Below are positions 61,024 to 64,000 of a stretch of 64,000 nt of DNA, one piece after another. Location: positions 744,001 to 808,000 of the forward strand of contig CAXXUZ010000003.1 of NCBI GenBank assembly GCA_963667605.2, given 5' to 3'. Each line of letters opens with the position of its first letter. The stretch's first letter is position 1. Both the position numbers and the translations under genes were made by a program. This DNA is from JADLGL01 sp963667605. Lineage in GTDB: Bacteria; Pseudomonadota; Alphaproteobacteria; Rhizobiales; Kaistiaceae. The notes under the pieces were generated by a model. The model was given only the letters and a program-made list of their open reading frames with translations. It did not search any database and was not told the origin of the DNA.

Positions 61024-62232
61024 CTTGACCAACCGCACACTATGGACGGGCGACAACCTGCCCGTCATGCGCGGCATGAACAGTGAGTCGGTGGACCTCA
61101 TCTACCTTGACCCGCCGTTCAACTCAAACCGGGACTATGCCGCGCCCATCGGCTCGGAAGCGGCGGGTGCGGCGTTCAAGGACACATGGACGCTTAGTGA
61201 TGTTGATGAAGCGTGGCACGGCGAGATCGCAGACCGGGAGCCTGCGCTTTACGCGATCATCGACGCAGCGGGTCTGTCCCACGGCAAGGGCATGAAGTCC
61301 TACCTCATCATGATGGCTGTGCGGCTCCTCGAAATGAGACGGTTACTGAAGGACACCAGCTCAATATATTTGCATTGCGACCAAACGGCGAGCCACTACC
61401 TCAAGATGCTCATGGATGCGGTGTTCGGAAAGGGACAATTCCAGAATGAAATCGTCTGGTGCTACCGAAAGTGGACACGACGTGCGACACGGTTTCCGAG
61501 AGCCCATGACGTTATTCATCTGTACTCTCGGAGCGAGCGTCCGACGTTCAATGTTCAGCATATCCCAGTATCGAAAGGAACGTTGAAACGATGGAAGGGA
61601 CAGGCACAAGATTCCGTATTCGTCGATGGCGTCAGGTTGCAGATAGCGACAGAGAAGGAGTCAAAAACGCCATGTCCTGATTGGTGGGAAATCTCCGTAA
61701 TAAACCCCAATGCCAAGGGCGCGTAGGCTACCCCACGCAGAAGCCTCTCGCACTGCTAGACCGGATCGTAAAGACCAGCTCGAACGAGGGAGACATGGTG
61801 CTGGACCCGTTCTGCGGGTGCGCCACCGCCCTTGTAGCGGCGGACAGGCTTAATCGGCAGTGGGTCGGGATCGATCTATCGCCGCTCGCCGCCAAGCTCG
61901 TCCTGAAGCGTATCAGGGGCGACAGGGGCGAACTATTCGACGATGTGGCCCACCGCACAGACATACCGCGTCGGACGGACCTCGGCGACCTCCAGAACTA
62001 CCGGACGCACCGGCACACGCTCTATGGCCGCCAGGAGGGGGTATGCGTGGGCTGCCATGTCATGTTCCCATTCCGTAACATGACGGTGGATCACATAGTC
62101 GCGCAGTCGCGCGGCGGCGGCGACCATCTCGACAACCTTCAACTGCTATGCGGCGCGTGCAACTCCATGAAGGGCGCTGGATCGCAAGAGCAGCTTGTCG
62201 CAAATCTCAAAGCCGGAGGTATCAGACAATGA
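61001..62232 (+). pseudogene. DNA methyltransferase fused to an HNH domain, frameshifted
   Basis: The N-terminal half has LIYLDPPFNSNRDY (the DPPF catalytic motif of amino-methyltransferases) and SIYLHCDQTASHYLKMLMDA. Near 61719 the frame is lost; the next frame gives RVGYPTQKPLALLDRIVKTS and DPFCGCATALVAADRLNRQW (SAM motif). It then has a C-terminal HNH domain with CVGCHVMFPFRNMTVDHIVA and LDNLQLLCGACNSMKG. A one-base deletion explains the break. The domain order catalytic motif before SAM motif is the beta type. It could be a sequencing error; if real, the methylase is dead. Confidence 0.8.
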
Positions 62233-62426
62233 GAGGAGTACCGACGCTTGATCCCGAGCGGGACTTGAAGGGCGCGACGCCAGAAACGCTGGCAAAGGCG
62301 CTCTTGCGCAACCGGCTACGACCGCGCGCCGCTCGAAAGCCCGTTGTCGGCAACAAGGTCGCGGAGGAGGAGGTTGCGCCCGACCAGCCGGGCGACGGTG
62401 TCCAGCATTTGGACGAGAGTGTCTGA
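62229..62426 (+). CDS. Small passenger ORF
   Basis: The ATG at 62229 overlaps the methylase stop (ATGA). The product of 65 residues reads MRGVPTLDPERDLKGATPET and LAKALLRNRLRPRAARKPVV, then an acidic end overlapping the transposase gene in antisense. The overlap start and DLKGATPETLAKALLR suggest a real small protein coupled to the methylase, but I cannot place it in a family. Confidence 0.45.
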   Translation: MRGVPTLDPERDLKGATPETLAKALLRNRLRPRAARKPVVGNKVAEEEVAPDQPGDGVQHLDESV

Positions 62427-63290
62427 GTCGCGGACGTTGTGCTTGCCCGCAAACTCGGAGACGTAGCGTTGCAAATGCTTCGGGCTGATTTTGTGGAAGG
62501 TGCCTTTATGCGCCCTTTTCAGCATGGACCAAAAACTCTCGATCCCGTTGGTGTGAGCCATGCCGTTCACGTACTCGCTGACCGAGTGCTTCACGCTTTG
62601 ATGCGGGTTTGGGATGCCCTCGTAGGCGGCGGCATCATCGGTGTAGACCACCGCGTCGGGTTTGGCGTTCTCGGCCACGAAGCGTTGCAGTGTGGTCTTG
62701 GCGGTGTTCTCGATCACGCGGGCGTTGACCTTTTTGGTCGCCCGATCCTTCGCGCCTACGACCGCCACCATGTCCACAGGGCCGCGACCAGTCGCCGCCT
62801 TCCGCTTTGCGTTCGACATGTTGGCCCGCTTACTGCCGACATAGGTTTCGTCGAACTCGACCGGGCCGTCGAACGGGCCTTCGCCCTCCCCGCCCCAGGC
62901 TTCCCGGATGCGGTGCAGCATGAACCAAGCCGTAGGCTGCGAAACGCCGATATCCCGATGCAGCTTCATGCTGGCGACGCTCTTGAGGCTTGTCAGGCAC
63001 AGGTAGATCGCCAGCGCCCACTTTCGCAGCGGAACGTTCGAGCGGGCAATCGGTGTCCCGGTTCGCACGCTGAAATAGGACCGGCAATCGGTGCACCAAT
63101 AGGGCATGGGCTTCGCGTTCGGAACCTCGCGGGTCCGCATGCCTCCGCACTTCCCGCAGTGCCGCTCGCCGTCAGGCCAGATGACCGACTCAAACCACTC
63201 GGTTGCGGCTTCCTCGGTCGGGAACATGTCCATGAGCTGCACCAAGGTCAGTCCCTCGCAGTGCGCTTTTCCAGGTGCCTTTTTCGTCAT
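62316..63290 (-). CDS. IS1595-family transposase (ISXO2-like)
   Basis: From the ATG at 63290 the 324-residue protein has an N-terminal zinc ribbon (CGKCGG at 45-50 and CTDC at 66-69), an HTH segment, and an ISXO2-like DDE core: VEFDETYVGSKRANM (about 145), VYTDDAAAYEG (218/219) and AHTNGIESFWSMLKRAHKG (Glu about 251). All key residues are present, so it looks active. Its end overlaps the small ORF. Confidence 0.93.
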   Translation of the reverse strand: MTKKAPGKAHCEGLTLVQLMDMFPTEEAATEWFESVIWPDGERHCGKCGGMRTREVPNAKPMPYWCTDCRSYFSVRTGTPIARSNVPLRKWALAIYLCLTSLKSVASMKLHRDIGVSQPTAWFMLHRIREAWGGEGEGPFDGPVEFDETYVGSKRANMSNAKRKAATGRGPVDMVAVVGAKDRATKKVNARVIENTAKTTLQRFVAENAKPDAVVYTDDAAAYEGIPNPHQSVKHSVSEYVNGMAHTNGIESFWSMLKRAHKGTFHKISPKHLQRYVSEFAGKHNVRDSDTLVQMLDTVARLVGRNLLLRDLVADNGLSSGARS

Positions 63291-64000
63291 TTCAACCCTC
63301 CTTTTCGACACTCTGAATATAGGGATTCCCGATGGTAACGTCAAGTAGCATTTATAAGCCCCCAAAAAGAACGGTGCCGAAATCGGCAAGGTCCAGTTCC
63401 GTCGACGCCGCCGGGTCGAATGGATCCAGAGCCTCGATCTTCGGGACCTCAAGTCCGTCGCGTTCAGCCACCGCCCCGACAAGGCCGCTAACTTGCTGAT
63501 AGCGCTCGTCGCCCCACGCCACGCTGGCGGCCAAATCCGGTGCGAACCGCGCGATCCTGTCGGTAGCTCCAAGGAAGTGGCCGGTCAGGGTGACCCCCAT
63601 CGCCCGGAGCGTCCTCAAATGCAAATCACGACCATTGCCATGCCCGGAGACGAGGATGTTGGCGAACAGCCTAGCCTCGGGGCCGGGCAATGAATCGATC
63701 GTCGCCTCCAGGAACCCTGATTCAGTGAGCCACCATACCAGATCGTGATCGCCGAAGCGGCGCGGGCCCCAGGGTGCTCGCCCGCATGCTAGCGCCACTT
63801 TTCGGCCGGCTTCCGTGAGCTCCTCGGCGATCTGGCAACCGGATTGGCCGCTGCCGATTATCAAGACGTCGCCGGCCGGCAGCGCTTCCGGATTGCGGTA
63901 GCCATCGATATCGATCTTGTGCAGCTGGCCGGGGAGCGACCCAGTTCCGGGCGGGCGATAGGGGCGCTGATAAGCACCGGTCGCGACCACCAAGAACCGA

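Larger units (their letters stand above)
60482..63362 (-). mobile_element. IS1595-family transposon with passenger genes (2881 bp)
   Basis: Inverted ends are GGGGCTTATAAATGCTAC then CTGACG at 60482 and, reversed, GGGGCTTATAAATGCTAC then TTGACG at 63362 (one mismatch in 24). An 8-bp duplication, CAAAAAGA, is exact at 60474-60481 and 63363-63370. Both the ends and the 8-bp duplication fit IS1595. Besides the transposase it carries a membrane protein, a methylase-HNH gene and a small ORF. It interrupts the monooxygenase gene in a way that is exactly reversible. Confidence 0.94.
60262..64000 (-). pseudogene. Flavin-containing monooxygenase gene split by an IS1595-family transposon (5' end outside window)
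   Basis: The segment from the window edge to 63371 encodes GDVLIIGSGQSGCQIAEELT (NADP-binding GxGxSG), the WWLTESGFLEATIDSLPGPE region and the frame end FGTVLF. The remainder lies at 60262-60481: GGFRPDFASWMPWPGAFDAD, GLYFLGVHFLRKRKSSLLSG and the stop TAG at 60262-60264. Removing the transposon and one CAAAAAGA copy gives GTVLFAGGFRPDF without a break. The family is an FAD-dependent oxidoreductase of the FMO/Baeyer-Villiger type. The gene start is beyond 64000. Confidence 0.9.

Noticed and set aside
1..64000. CRISPR arrays
   Set aside because: No regularly spaced short direct repeats with unique spacers were seen. The repeats found are long, irregular and part of the tRNA-tail family or IS ends.

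Overview
The window looks like part of a GC-rich alphaproteobacterial chromosome. The reasons are the gene run htpX, rsmB, a heparinase II/III-like gene and purH, the high G+C, and the style of the surrounding metabolic genes. I cannot name a genus. Everything here is read from the sequence alone; no database was searched.

Layout. (1) 1-7.3 kb is core: purH (cut by the window edge), heparinase-like, rsmB and htpX on the minus strand, a DUF378 membrane protein, and acetyl-CoA synthetase. (2) 7.5-18.1 kb is a lipid or hydrocarbon locus: three MMPL/RND exporters, a GbsR/MarR-type regulator with a strong palindromic operator, an AlkB-type alkane hydroxylase, and a distant WS/DGAT-like acyltransferase. 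(3) 18.2-41.5 kb is an accessory island. It starts at an intact tRNA-Gly(GCC) gene and is cut into gene-sized pieces by at least seven and probably eleven further copies or fragments of one composite repeat: the 3' end of that tRNA followed by about 155 bp of conserved tail. Two copies are inverted. The pieces carry an outer-membrane barrel gene split by IS630, a glycosyltransferase, a DegT-family protein lacking its lysine, lipoproteins, a GGDEF cyclase, a YCII protein, cupin, SDR, metzincin, DUF4242-adenylate cyclase, DinB, rhodaneses, EF-hand and Zn-UBP proteins, and a P460-type cytochrome. Many are broken. No integrase is visible. This cassette-like array is the best candidate for something undescribed. 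(4) 41.7-49.9 kb is a near-complete molybdenum cofactor and molybdate-uptake cluster (moaD, modABC, moaE, mogA, moaC, moeB, moeA, moaA) in which modA is frameshifted. (5) 50-57 kb holds envelope or polysaccharide-type genes (CelD-like GNAT, ATP-grasp, flippase, FemAB-like) and a frameshifted PrpF-family isomerase. (6) 57.2-63.4 kb holds two well-delimited cargo-bearing transposons, each with imperfect terminal inverted repeats and a perfect 8-bp target duplication. One is an IS1-like element with a P63C-domain gene. The other is an IS1595-family element with a methylase-HNH gene, and it splits a flavin monooxygenase gene exactly.

About twelve genes are interrupted. Four carry single nonsense codons where tryptophan is expected (TGG to TGA or TAG). 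Others carry one-base indels in homopolymers, a 22-bp duplication, or insertion sequences. Nonsense and IS damage suggest real decay; the homopolymer indels could be assembly errors. TGA is plainly used as a normal stop by intact neighbours.
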